From Clostridia bacterium (GTDB taxonomy: Bacteria; Bacillota; Clostridia; Christensenellales; Borkfalkiaceae), in NCBI GenBank assembly GCA_029061465.1, contig JAIDRY010000120.1, positions 1 to 34,376 of the forward strand: 34,376 nucleotides of DNA, read 5' to 3'. The notes beneath the pieces are model-generated. The model saw only the letters and a list, made by a program, of their open reading frames with translations. It did not search any database and was not told the DNA's origin. How positions within the stretch are numbered: position 1 is the stretch's first letter; each line of letters begins with the position of its first letter. The translations under genes were made by a program, and so were the position numbers. Positions 21,101 to 25,706 of the stretch are shown piece by piece.

Positions 21101-21550
21101 AACGGTCAAAAGTTTTCTGAGCGCTTGCTCTGAAGCCTCAGCCTTTTTCATCGTTACTTTATTGCCCGTATAGGTTACCTCAATCGAAGTAACCTGCGGC
21201 GTTACCGTTGCGCCATTCACTTTTACCGGAACGGTCGCGGTAAATTCACCGTACTTTACCGTTACAGTCTGAACAACGTCCAGCTTGGTAGCGTCGAAAT
21301 CTTCGACGGTATAATCCGTAATTGTCTGCGTGGTCTCGTCGTTGAGCTCCGCAATAACGGTTATCCCGTCCATAATATTTTCTATAGTGGCGTCTTTCTG
21401 TGCTAACTCCACCACTTCGCCGCCGCCGTTAATTTCGACGGTTATTCTTTCCACCTCGGAATTGTACCTGCAGGCGGGAACGGCGAAAATAGCGGCGATT
21501 GCAAGCACGACTATTGCGCATAACGCCAGTATCTTCTTAAAACGTTTCAT
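9170..21550 (-). CDS. Giant multidomain surface protein (4126 aa from the proposed start): putative lipoprotein, ~23 Big_3-like Ig domains, ~23 FxGTA-type modules, C-terminal CBM26-like domain
   Basis: Single uninterrupted ORF. Signal MKRFKKILALCAIVVLAIAAIFAVPAC|RYN; repeated ...DQTVTIKYGEFSDTVTVFVTEETPVVPQ units; C-terminal IYFHKDSDIDWWFDVYAYCYLNDDNKNATWPGVQMKWAGNNWYYLDIS..SIIFNNGSGGGTNQSGTFTF. ATG at 21550 preceded by AGGAGG (ORF track start at 21565 is upstream of the SD). Confidence 0.9.
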   Translation of the reverse strand: MKRFKKILALCAIVVLAIAAIFAVPACRYNSEVERITVEINGGGEVVELAQKDATIENIMDGITVIAELNDETTQTITDYTVEDFDATKLDVVQTVTVKYGEFTATVPVKVNGATVTPQVTSIEVTYTGNKVTMKKAEASEQALRKLLTVKAVKSDNSKETVTNYTVTGFDASKVNVDQTVTIKYGTFSKTVKVQVTEETPVPQVTKIEVTVNSGEAKVTMKKAEASEQALRSALTVKAVKSDNSKAVITDYIIEGLDLVKTNADQTVTIKYGENGKFTATVKVLITEETPVVPQVVSIKATVSGGKITLTEDNATEAAILAKVTVTATYDDKTTKIVTEGLTVVGFDAAKLDEVQTVNIKYGEFSANVSVIVKSTPVIPPQITSIEVSIDGDKITLEKANATDAAILAKVTVTAKYDNNTTKPVTEGLTVVDFDAAKVNVDQTVTIKYGEFSDTVTVFVTEETPVVPQIVSIEVSIDGDKITLQKANATEAAILAQVTVTAKYDNNTTKPVTEGLTVVDFDAAKVNVDQTVTIKYGEFSDTVTVFVTEETPVVPHVVSLEAIFEGDVLTMEKEDASEQTLRGLLTVKAVMSDGSKKEITDYEIEGLDLELVDDDQTVTIKYGDDIKTYVTVFIKDESEPDTNGVYIIINDRAPVKLPENAATPGEYMLQGYSLTAGDTVVFKHDGEVVEYKKACKFKGTVHLSGNYDFYVKVAGDDLGIWVTDWVQVSVLSGGDTRIVKEINYDATGMEEKYQSQFIAVEKLIAGDKVTVKDIGGNTLKYEDKTVFNGTALNNGTYTFTIKLGYVSTDDIVSVKFKPDNPTPTPDKGAYIIINGGEPVELEVNPGNTTEYMLQGQPLEAGDTVAFTYDGKPVAYKADCKFDGTVYLTGNYDFYVTPSGASKGVWVTDWVQVSVKSGETTRIVEEIDYDLTGLDKNYESQFIAVAKLLVGDIVTVMDIGGNVIAYGNTTVFNGTATKDGTYTFNIKLAGWHDATDVVSTKYAAPAVESLSVTFKTGFEVDNGVLVLYGAQKDSLKAALTVTAKFDVGADKVIANADYTTNFSSTTLNEVQTVKITYGGKSENISVKAVAAKVTGITVEYKDGATQVELVGKKATIANIKDKITVTAAYNDGTTKEVNKQNYTVTESTFDSTSAKYGQTQEVEISFGEKNATVNVKVIAPTAVKLEADMQSVDVIITHENETKAEIIEAIKNTLTVTVTMNDDTVFENDKNYEVELADDFDVTDFDNAQTAKITSRGKTVEIEVQLKKQPVSMAVTLKGSAVSISERLTGNAKITALKEKITVTLTYSDESTDTTTGYGVTFGELNTTTYKQTATISYTGLDSQTVEVTILAVPKITVGDDTKFMTADSADANRYLSGNVELSRGDTVVITYRGAQVAFGNNFNGTAALDGVYTFTVSVAGNTASVVTTVPEYKATLKVNGVEKTATEENTWTLALKVGNKVTVSDNKFDGEEEYIAPYNGDYTFTVNPDADDRNFVVEAPEYTVTMKVTRGGAVVDTKTLTKGEGQTYSVNVTLQKNDTVAITDNAGKTFDGYAAAGEFKGTAPRNGVYKFRVIISGSGHSVEVEVPAKVTLTYGSEFVNLVRNYDENEPTKDEYMITGLALTAGQTVEIKVEGVKQTNYKPACKFNGTVYLTGNYNFYVRLDDGDKGIWVAADVERQVLIERNGKNLDPITPELDKPTDLGTQFKQQYKATAQLLVGDKVSIKDIGGNVFKYENKDFFNGTAATNGTYTFYIKLGKDSKDDIVYVGYAAAALQKITVTAKDGFEVDDNEVLTLYGVQADNLKAALTVKATYDVQAADTVIANYTVSGYDKDTEGVQTVTVSYTVNKVAKTDTIKVKVLDAYVTEITAAYNETGATSIELVGIQATEANILAAISVTATYNDGTTEQDVEATVVASSFDATGAKYGQTQEVTISFGGKTTTVNVKVIAPTALTITLNKNTVDVLNDNTVSEPDDIIPVIRKTLKTTVTMDDGYVCESFDHYEVTIPAGFDILNFESGQQVTITAHGLNATLTVQMTRKAESIAYKVNDGATLEFFDTLNVVDKEAALRTRITVTLSYSAGNPKTTEGYEVEFGALTADYKQTATISYEGVEESKTLTLTIVPVPRISIKGATATPMTANEGKYPSGDIELKRGEQVAITYAGKTLTVSGGNGAIENGTAKLNGTYAFEVTPDGLNATVTCTKAPTYAVTLKVDGTAATQAPAVTGNSYTWTLTLSKDNIITVSDNKFGNLNIGTSSQYKAPYNGQYTFTFTNGDTKSAVTVQSAPEYTVTMKITSGETETTKTLTKVEGESEYTVSVNLLKGDTVAITDNEGTTFNAYAANGEFKGTAPRDGTYTFRVIIDGDGHSIAVTVPAKVVSITYGSTTVNLDRNAAKPQIEEYKTAAGGLALTAGQTVVVKVDGDVKSNYKANCKFDGNVYLTGNYDFYIQLDGDDQGIWVTDWVQVTVQSGASTRDASTEYNVNGLAEKYRSRFIAVEKLFAGDQVTVRDIGNNVLNYENATVFNGTAANDGTYTFRINLGKNNDDDIISVDYRAPQVEKVTVSFKNGFTVVDKVLNLYGVQANDLDAALTVKATYDVQTSDTVVDKTDYTVSGYDKSKRDTVQTVTVAYGGESATISVKVLAATVTGITAAYKAEGATSIELIGANATVANILDAISVTATYNDGTTKQTTAAEVTTSTFDASEAKYGQTQEVEISFGGKTTKVNVKVVAPTAVSIELSQNSIDVVNDNTISEAKDVSDYIEERLTVTVTMNDGTTRTDYEVKLPNNFDVEKFGENQSVTIESNGLTATLTVRMTRKAESITVTAKAGAGAEISISEAESNKITALRNLITVTLNYSAGEPVETDGYTVTFGALDTTTYKQTATISYTGVESATVEVTIVPVPKISAKGAAATFMTADADSANKYPSGDIQLTRGQKVVITYKGSELTVSDANGAIVNGTAKLNGTYAFTVTVDGATATVACTKAPAYAATLKVGNDVKQPTSANTWTLTLSKGDKVTVSDNKFGDLTIEGEDEYVATRTGEYTFTVTTDDTKSEVAVTAPAYSITMTITSGETETSETLTLDNANKPSGALSKYTASVTLNKGDTVAITDNEGKKFTSYATDGEFKGTAPRNGNYDFSLTIYSSSHLIAVDVPDMVVSITYGETTVNLRRNEGNKQNVEYRTNTATGVTLTAGQTVVVKVDGDVKSNYKADCRFNGTVYLTGKYNISVIVDGSAQDGIMVTYFAQATVEHGGEPTVVGFELDNPDNLGANFKQQYKAVVKAVAGDKITVKDISGKTLGYDNDTASEFGNGTVTADGTYTIYIKLGKDKANDIISVEYTEPQVTEITVSFKNTYEVAEDGTLILYGTQADNLNAALTVTAKYDVGADGEVTNYTVEGFDKDTLNTVQTVTVACGGEDTEISVKVLAAKVTAISAAYKAEGATSINLTGVNATAANILAAITVTATYNDGTTVQNVAATVVPASFSATTYGEQTVTISFGGKTTAVKVTVIKATPSSLEVLPATVEVKGANETEVINAIKAAITSVKVVMDDGEKVTAIKANCTVTLGEFDYHNFTTAQDVTIGYTYEGSPLTATLPVQLIKAAKSIAPNQSTFTISETVAGEDARLQALKDAGLKITLTYTDDSTANVSTYTVDFEGFSASKFTAQTVTISYPGVEDITIQVTVKSVPKIIVNNGAAKFMTVDPDNENRYLSGDVELKSNQTVEIRYNGAAVSLGDNFNGTAVFEGTYTFAVTVDGTNASVVTTVPEYKVTLSVGGVASEQQPVKEDGVYKFTVTLKINDIVTLADNKPGTPTINGKTSYKATRSGDHVITVTPGADNAVATATATQPEYAVTLTITGGKTIALEVNTASDIQNGTEYFATGVTLQKNDTVTITDNEGNTYSAYDEDCGFSGKASIGGRNYAFYVKIYTDSTKNSIWVTVPSKITLTVGDVTYNLTLDTNKNEYFITRVKLPANTAFIIENEGVAVTQSAYQSNSPFKGTSEEKGYYDFYVGSAGNNIWVQLTAEPIRIYFHKDSDIDWWFDVYAYCYLNDDNKNATWPGVQMKWAGNNWYYLDISKEAYKNYTSIIFNNGSGGGTNQSGTFTFNVDSVDDDLCIYYTTSGVTTTDRP
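9173..9482 (-). other. C-terminal CBM26-like starch-binding domain of the giant protein
   Basis: WWFDVYAYCYLNDDNKNATWPGVQMKWAGNNWYYLDISKEAYKNYTSIIFNNGSGGGTNQSGTFTFNV. Confidence 0.75.
9480..11540 (-). repeat. Super-repeat copy 4 (terminal, divergent; lacks the fifth FxGTA module and runs into CBM26)
   Basis: Begins TEPQVTEITVSFKNTYEVAEDGTLILYGTQADNLNAALTV; four Big-like domains then PKIIVNNG... and FxGTA-type modules. Confidence 0.75.
11541..13890 (-). repeat. Super-repeat copy 3 (~2.35 kb)
   Basis: Begins RAPQVEKVTVSFKNGFTVVDKVLNLYGVQANDLDAALTVKATYDV; same domain order as copies 1 and 2. Confidence 0.8.
13891..16235 (-). repeat. Super-repeat copy 2 (~2.35 kb)
   Basis: Begins AAALQKITVTAKDGFEVDDNEVLTLYGVQADNLKAALTVKATYDV. 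Confidence 0.8.
16236..18540 (-). repeat. Super-repeat copy 1 (~2.3 kb)
   Basis: Begins APAVESLSVTFKTGFEVDNGVLVLYGAQKDSLKAALTVTAKFDV. Confidence 0.8.
19640..21480 (-). repeat. N-terminal tandem array of seven Big_3-like domains (~87 aa each)
   Basis: Units end with QTVTIKYGxFSxTVxVxVTEETPVxPQ and start with V(T/V)SIEV...; seven counted by eye. Confidence 0.8.
19888..20409 (-). repeat. Two near-identical tandem 261-bp units (87 codons each)
   Basis: Shadow ORFs at 19883 and 20144 start 261 bp apart and are almost identical; I count roughly 10 mismatches per 261 bp by eye. Confidence 0.85.
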
Positions 21551-21618
21551 CTTTCCTCCTATCATATTTCACTTTTAAAAAGAGAAATAGGTATGCTCGT
21601 GGGCATACATCATTTAAT

Positions 21619-21647
21619 AGTTTAACACTTTAAATCTTTATCGTCAA
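21619..21647 (-). promoter_or_regulatory. Predicted sigma-A-type promoter of the starch operon
   Basis: Minus strand TTGACG - 17 bp - TAAACT; leader of ~60 nt with small hairpin GTATGC-N6-GCATAC (21591-21608) and SD AGGAGG before ATG 21550. Confidence 0.6.
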
Positions 21648-21800
21648 TAGTTAATTTAAAAAAGCTTTCATTTTTTAGTGTTTTTTTTGCATTTTACGTT
21701 AAAAAATTACATATTGACACAATATATTAAATTAATTTATTATATATAATAAGAAAACTACCAAAAATTTACAGTAAATTTTTATTTCATAATAAAAAAT

Positions 21801-21832
21801 GCCCGCTATCTTCACTTGTGAAGATAGCGGGC
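21801..21832 (-). terminator. Intrinsic terminator (possibly bidirectional) for the 277-aa lipoprotein gene
   Basis: 15-bp perfect stem GCCCGCTATCTTCAC-TT-GTGAAGATAGCGGGC; minus-strand U-tract ATTTTTTATT follows. Confidence 0.85.
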
Positions 21833-21856
21833 TATATTTTTATTGTATGCATAAGT

Positions 21857-22690
21857 CTATTTTGATGAAATTAAATACACGTTTTTTATTGCGCCGTATT
21901 CATTGCTTAATTCAACAAAAGAATACCAATATGCCATATCACACGTTACAGCCGCATCACCCGTAGGCAAAACAATTTCATAATTAATAGTCAGTCTGTC
22001 GCCGGTTATATAAGCATTGTTGACCATGAAACCGTACGAACCGCTGCTTGCCGCTCTCATAAAAATTACTAAGAAAGAATTTTCAAAATATTCGTCGTTG
22101 TACTTTGCAATTACTTCGTCTTTGAACAGTACGATATTTGGCAAATTTATATTTTGCGTCTGGGTTGCGATATAATTATTAAGTTCGTTAACGCTTTTAA
22201 TTATTTGACAGTTTTCCCCCGCATCTACGGTTGATTTTACGTATTGAACTCCGAAAGAAACACTTTCAGGAATAATATCGGGACAGTATTCAGTTAAATA
22301 AGATTTTAAAAAATCGAATTTCTCTTCCGATTTGTATAATTGCCCGTTAAAATGAAAGTATCCACCGTATTTCATTATAAAACCGACGTCGTACAACTCA
22401 AGGTTATTGTTTCCGATAATGATTCTCAAACGGTCGTATGAAGGACCGAAAACAATATGTTCTTTTACTTCGACATAAGCAATTTTGTTTAAAGAAAGTA
22501 TGAATTTATGCGACTGCTCGGCATTAAGCTCCGTATCAAAATCATTTTCTTCATCCGCACAGGTATACGTTAATTTTACAGTACTGTTTTCATCAAAATT
22601 AAAGTTTACGCTTTTTGAGCAAGCCGAAAAAATTAAACCGAAACAAACCAGCAATGAAAGAACTATCAGAAAAAAAGATTTCTTTTTCAT
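21857..22690 (-). CDS. Lipoprotein of unknown function (C-terminal part possibly PrcB_C-like)
   Basis: 277 aa, lipobox LIFSACSKS, SD TAAGGAGG upstream; FLVIFMRAASSGSYGFMVNNAYITGDRLTINYEI resembles the PrcB_C pattern only weakly. Confidence 0.7.
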   Translation of the reverse strand: MKKKSFFLIVLSLLVCFGLIFSACSKSVNFNFDENSTVKLTYTCADEENDFDTELNAEQSHKFILSLNKIAYVEVKEHIVFGPSYDRLRIIIGNNNLELYDVGFIMKYGGYFHFNGQLYKSEEKFDFLKSYLTEYCPDIIPESVSFGVQYVKSTVDAGENCQIIKSVNELNNYIATQTQNINLPNIVLFKDEVIAKYNDEYFENSFLVIFMRAASSGSYGFMVNNAYITGDRLTINYEIVLPTGDAAVTCDMAYWYSFVELSNEYGAIKNVYLISSK

Positions 22691-22796
22691 ATAAGGACCT
22701 CCTTAATAATGCGGCAAAATTACTTGCACCGTTATCTATAAAACGGCATAAGAAGGAATTTTACTCACTTTTCGGTAAAAATTTTTAATATACTTT

Positions 22797-22824
22797 AAAA
22801 TCCACCCGAACGGGTGGATTTTTT
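22797..22824 (-). terminator. Intrinsic terminator of the transglutaminase-like gene (possibly bidirectional)
   Basis: AAAATCCACCCG-AA-CGGGTGGATTTTTT. Confidence 0.85.
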
Positions 22825-22828
22825 AGTA

Positions 22829-25573
22829 TTAAGCTTTGCTTTTTCTTTTTCTTATAATCAGCCATGCCGCAACGCCTGCGCCGGCAAGCACTACTACTGC
22901 GCCGACAACCCCTATTACTATTGCGGTAACGTTGGGTCCGACGTCATCCGCATTAGCAGCAAGGATTACGTGATTTGTTGCGCCGTATACGGGAGTAAAG
23001 CCTTTTTCCGCATACTTCTCCGCGGAAACCTTCGTAACGAAAGATACTTCCAAGGTGTTGCTTGCGTCAAGGTCGCTCTTGTTAAGCGTAAGCTTGCCGT
23101 CGGCGTATTCCGACGCGTCGACAACCTTTCCGTTTAAAAGAACCGTACCGACGGTGAAGCCTTCCTCAGCCGTCAAGTCGTAAGTTATGGTATCGCCCGT
23201 AACTTCAACTATACCGCTCTTGCCGTCCGTCGTAACCTTGCCGCCCGCACCGCCGTTGACGCTTGCGTAAACGTTGACGGTATTGCTGTTTGTAACGGCA
23301 GCGCTGGTGTTCTTAACCTGCACGATTGTGAAAGGGCTGAAGCTCTGTACCTGTGCGATAAGACCGTAAGAAGTAACTATTACGGGGATTTCCTCAACAC
23401 CGACGATTTTACCGTTCTCGCGCTTATAGTGGTAAATCTTATAAGTCGTTCCCTCGTCGTCGGGTTTGTAACCTTCGGGGAAGCCGAACGAAACCTGCAA
23501 GAAGCTGCCCTGTGGAATTTGTTTAACGTTACGGCAGAGTGCAAGTTCGATTTCGAAAGTAGACGACGCTACTATATCGTTATCCGTTACGCCCGTCTCG
23601 TTCTTTAATGCGTCGGTCATTTCCTTTTCACGCGATGCGGCGGGCTTAGTTGCAACGAGCATAAGCTGACTGCGCTGACTTTCGGAGTAATACTTTCCGT
23701 TTTCGTCCTTGAAATCGGTAACCGACAGGTCGCAGTCGTCTACAAGCTTAGGCGAACCGAAAGATTTTACGCAATATCTTCCGCCGGGAAGCATCTTATT
23801 GCACATTATGTTTTCGCCCGCAAAAACGTACTTGGTGCTTATGGGCATCAGATTATTTTCGGCGTCAATAAGGTTATCGGGCGTAAAGAAATACGTTGCC
23901 TTATAGTGCTCGTACTGAAGACTGGGAGTGAAGTCAAAGGAAATAGTTTTATCTCCGTCCCAGCTGAAATTTTCGAGTTTAAAGTATTTATCGATGTCGG
24001 GGTAATTTTCGAATGTGGTAACAGTAATTCCCGCAGGCTTTGATTGGTCTGCAAGAGCAAGCTTTCTGTCGTAATTTATAGTTATATGAACTTTGTTGAG
24101 GCTCAGCGTCGCAGTGTTGCCGGGAGTAACTTTTATGGGAAAAGGCTCGCGGTCGACGTGTATATAACCGTCGTTAATGTACTGTGTCGAGGGTGCAACT
24201 ATGAAATCGCTGTCCTTAACGTCCGAGTACGCGCCGAACGCCATATCCGAAGTACGGTTTAATATTGCAAACTGCACGTATTTAGCGGCACTGTCGACGG
24301 GAACTATAGTTTCCGTATCGGTAATGGTATAGTAATCATCATCCGTAGTTTCAACGTAATCTTTGTTAGCGGCGACGATATTGAACCATTGGCTCCATTT
24401 ATCCTGTCCCTGCTCCACGTCGTAGGTTTGACGGTACACGAGGTATAAGCCCTCTTCTTCGAGCTTTAACGCGCCCTTGCCGTTATACGAAACGGTAAGC
24501 GACAAATCCTTTCCGCCTTCTTCGTTGTCGGTATATTTGCCGACGATAACCATACCGTTCGCGTCGGTATCGATACCGTAAGCGTACGGCTTGATTGCAG
24601 GACAGGGAAGCACGTACTCCGATGCGGAAACGATATTTTCGACTACGTAATCGCCTACCATGTCGTCGCCTCCGCAGAGCAGATATTTGTTGTCCGACCA
24701 GTCGTTGTTGGTTACGTCCACGCCGTACCACATATCGTCAATCTGAACGTAGTTCCACATATGGGGTTGATAGCCGTCGTTATAGACGTAGCCCGCGACC
24801 AGCACGCAGGGAATTTCAAGCCTGTCTAATACAGCCTTAAAAGATTTTGCATAGCCTTCGCAGACGGACTCGTAATTTACAAGCGCGCCGTAGGAAGTCT
24901 GTATGAACGCGGCTTTTTCGGTATCGACGTTTTTATCGCCTACCACCTGCGTTCCGTAGCCGTATGTGTTGTGTGTTTTTATGTAATCGTTAACGTATTC
25001 GATTTTCTCTGCAACGGAAACTTTTTTATTTGCTTCGGTAACGATTGCATTGACGGCGTTTTCATATGCGGTAATTGCCGTATCAATCTTTGCCGCGCTG
25101 TTTAAATTGCCGACGTAAGTATTCAAAGCTCTGCTCGAATCGAGGTAGCCCACGTATTCGCCGTCCTCGGTCGTGCCCGCGCTTATCGAAGTGGAAAATA
25201 CGTCTGCGTAAAACAAGTCGGGGTGGTCCATATAGAACGCGTCGCGCCCTGCACCGTAAGATAAGACGAGCTGCGAGTCTCCGCTTACGTATGAAGCAAT
25301 CTGTTCTCTAGTTGCAACGCCCTCTGCGATTAAATCGTACTCTACCGTACCTTTCTTAAATTCACCGCTGCTTACAAGCGCGTCAAAAGCTTTGTAAAAA
25401 TTTTGCGCTAACTTATCGTCGGAAAGACGGTTATAATAATAGTTGCCTGAATAATCTTTGCTTTCTTCTGCAAAAACGACTTTATCAGTAATCAAGCCCG
25501 TACCGACAATGATTGAGAGCGACATTGCGCCCGCCGCCGCAAACGCACCGATGCGTTTAGTTAATGACTTCAT
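22829..25573 (-). CDS. Secreted transglutaminase-like (papain-fold) domain protein with C-terminal TM anchor
   Basis: 914 aa. ESVCEGYAKSFKAVLDRLEIPCVLVAGYV...HMWNYVQIDDMWYGVDVTNND gives C-H-D triad of the transglut_core group; C-terminal TM ...NVTAIVIGVVGAVVVLAGAGVAAWLIIRKRKSKA; SD CGGAGG. Confidence 0.85.
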   Translation of the reverse strand: MKSLTKRIGAFAAAGAMSLSIIVGTGLITDKVVFAEESKDYSGNYYYNRLSDDKLAQNFYKAFDALVSSGEFKKGTVEYDLIAEGVATREQIASYVSGDSQLVLSYGAGRDAFYMDHPDLFYADVFSTSISAGTTEDGEYVGYLDSSRALNTYVGNLNSAAKIDTAITAYENAVNAIVTEANKKVSVAEKIEYVNDYIKTHNTYGYGTQVVGDKNVDTEKAAFIQTSYGALVNYESVCEGYAKSFKAVLDRLEIPCVLVAGYVYNDGYQPHMWNYVQIDDMWYGVDVTNNDWSDNKYLLCGGDDMVGDYVVENIVSASEYVLPCPAIKPYAYGIDTDANGMVIVGKYTDNEEGGKDLSLTVSYNGKGALKLEEEGLYLVYRQTYDVEQGQDKWSQWFNIVAANKDYVETTDDDYYTITDTETIVPVDSAAKYVQFAILNRTSDMAFGAYSDVKDSDFIVAPSTQYINDGYIHVDREPFPIKVTPGNTATLSLNKVHITINYDRKLALADQSKPAGITVTTFENYPDIDKYFKLENFSWDGDKTISFDFTPSLQYEHYKATYFFTPDNLIDAENNLMPISTKYVFAGENIMCNKMLPGGRYCVKSFGSPKLVDDCDLSVTDFKDENGKYYSESQRSQLMLVATKPAASREKEMTDALKNETGVTDNDIVASSTFEIELALCRNVKQIPQGSFLQVSFGFPEGYKPDDEGTTYKIYHYKRENGKIVGVEEIPVIVTSYGLIAQVQSFSPFTIVQVKNTSAAVTNSNTVNVYASVNGGAGGKVTTDGKSGIVEVTGDTITYDLTAEEGFTVGTVLLNGKVVDASEYADGKLTLNKSDLDASNTLEVSFVTKVSAEKYAEKGFTPVYGATNHVILAANADDVGPNVTAIVIGVVGAVVVLAGAGVAAWLIIRKRKSKA

Positions 25574-25604
25574 AAAACCTCCGAGTTTTAATTAATACTT
25601 AAAT

Positions 25605-25633
25605 ATTATACACGTCTAAATGTTCCGGCGCAA
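25605..25633 (-). promoter_or_regulatory. Predicted promoter for the transglutaminase-like gene
   Basis: Minus strand TTGCGC - 17 bp - TATAAT. Confidence 0.55.
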
Positions 25634-25663
25634 CTTTTTTAATATCGTATTTTTGCGTAAATT

Positions 25664-25691
25664 AAAGCCCCCGAAGCAACCCGGGGGCTTT
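25664..25691 (-). terminator. Intrinsic terminator downstream of the M60-like gene
   Basis: AAAGCCCCCG-N8-CGGGGGCTTT; T-rich on the minus-strand 3' side. Confidence 0.8.
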
Positions 25692-25706
25692 ATAATCAGA
25701 ATTTAA

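Noticed and set aside
19640-21480. CRISPR-like or satellite repeats
   Set aside because: Repeat units are ~261 bp, in-frame and protein-coding; no short conserved repeat with variable spacers.
1-21550. Cellulosome/amylosome-type dockerin or cohesin modules
   Set aside because: No duplicated calcium-binding dockerin motif or cohesin-like domain recognised in the visible proteins; the pullulanase C terminus is outside the window and cannot be judged.
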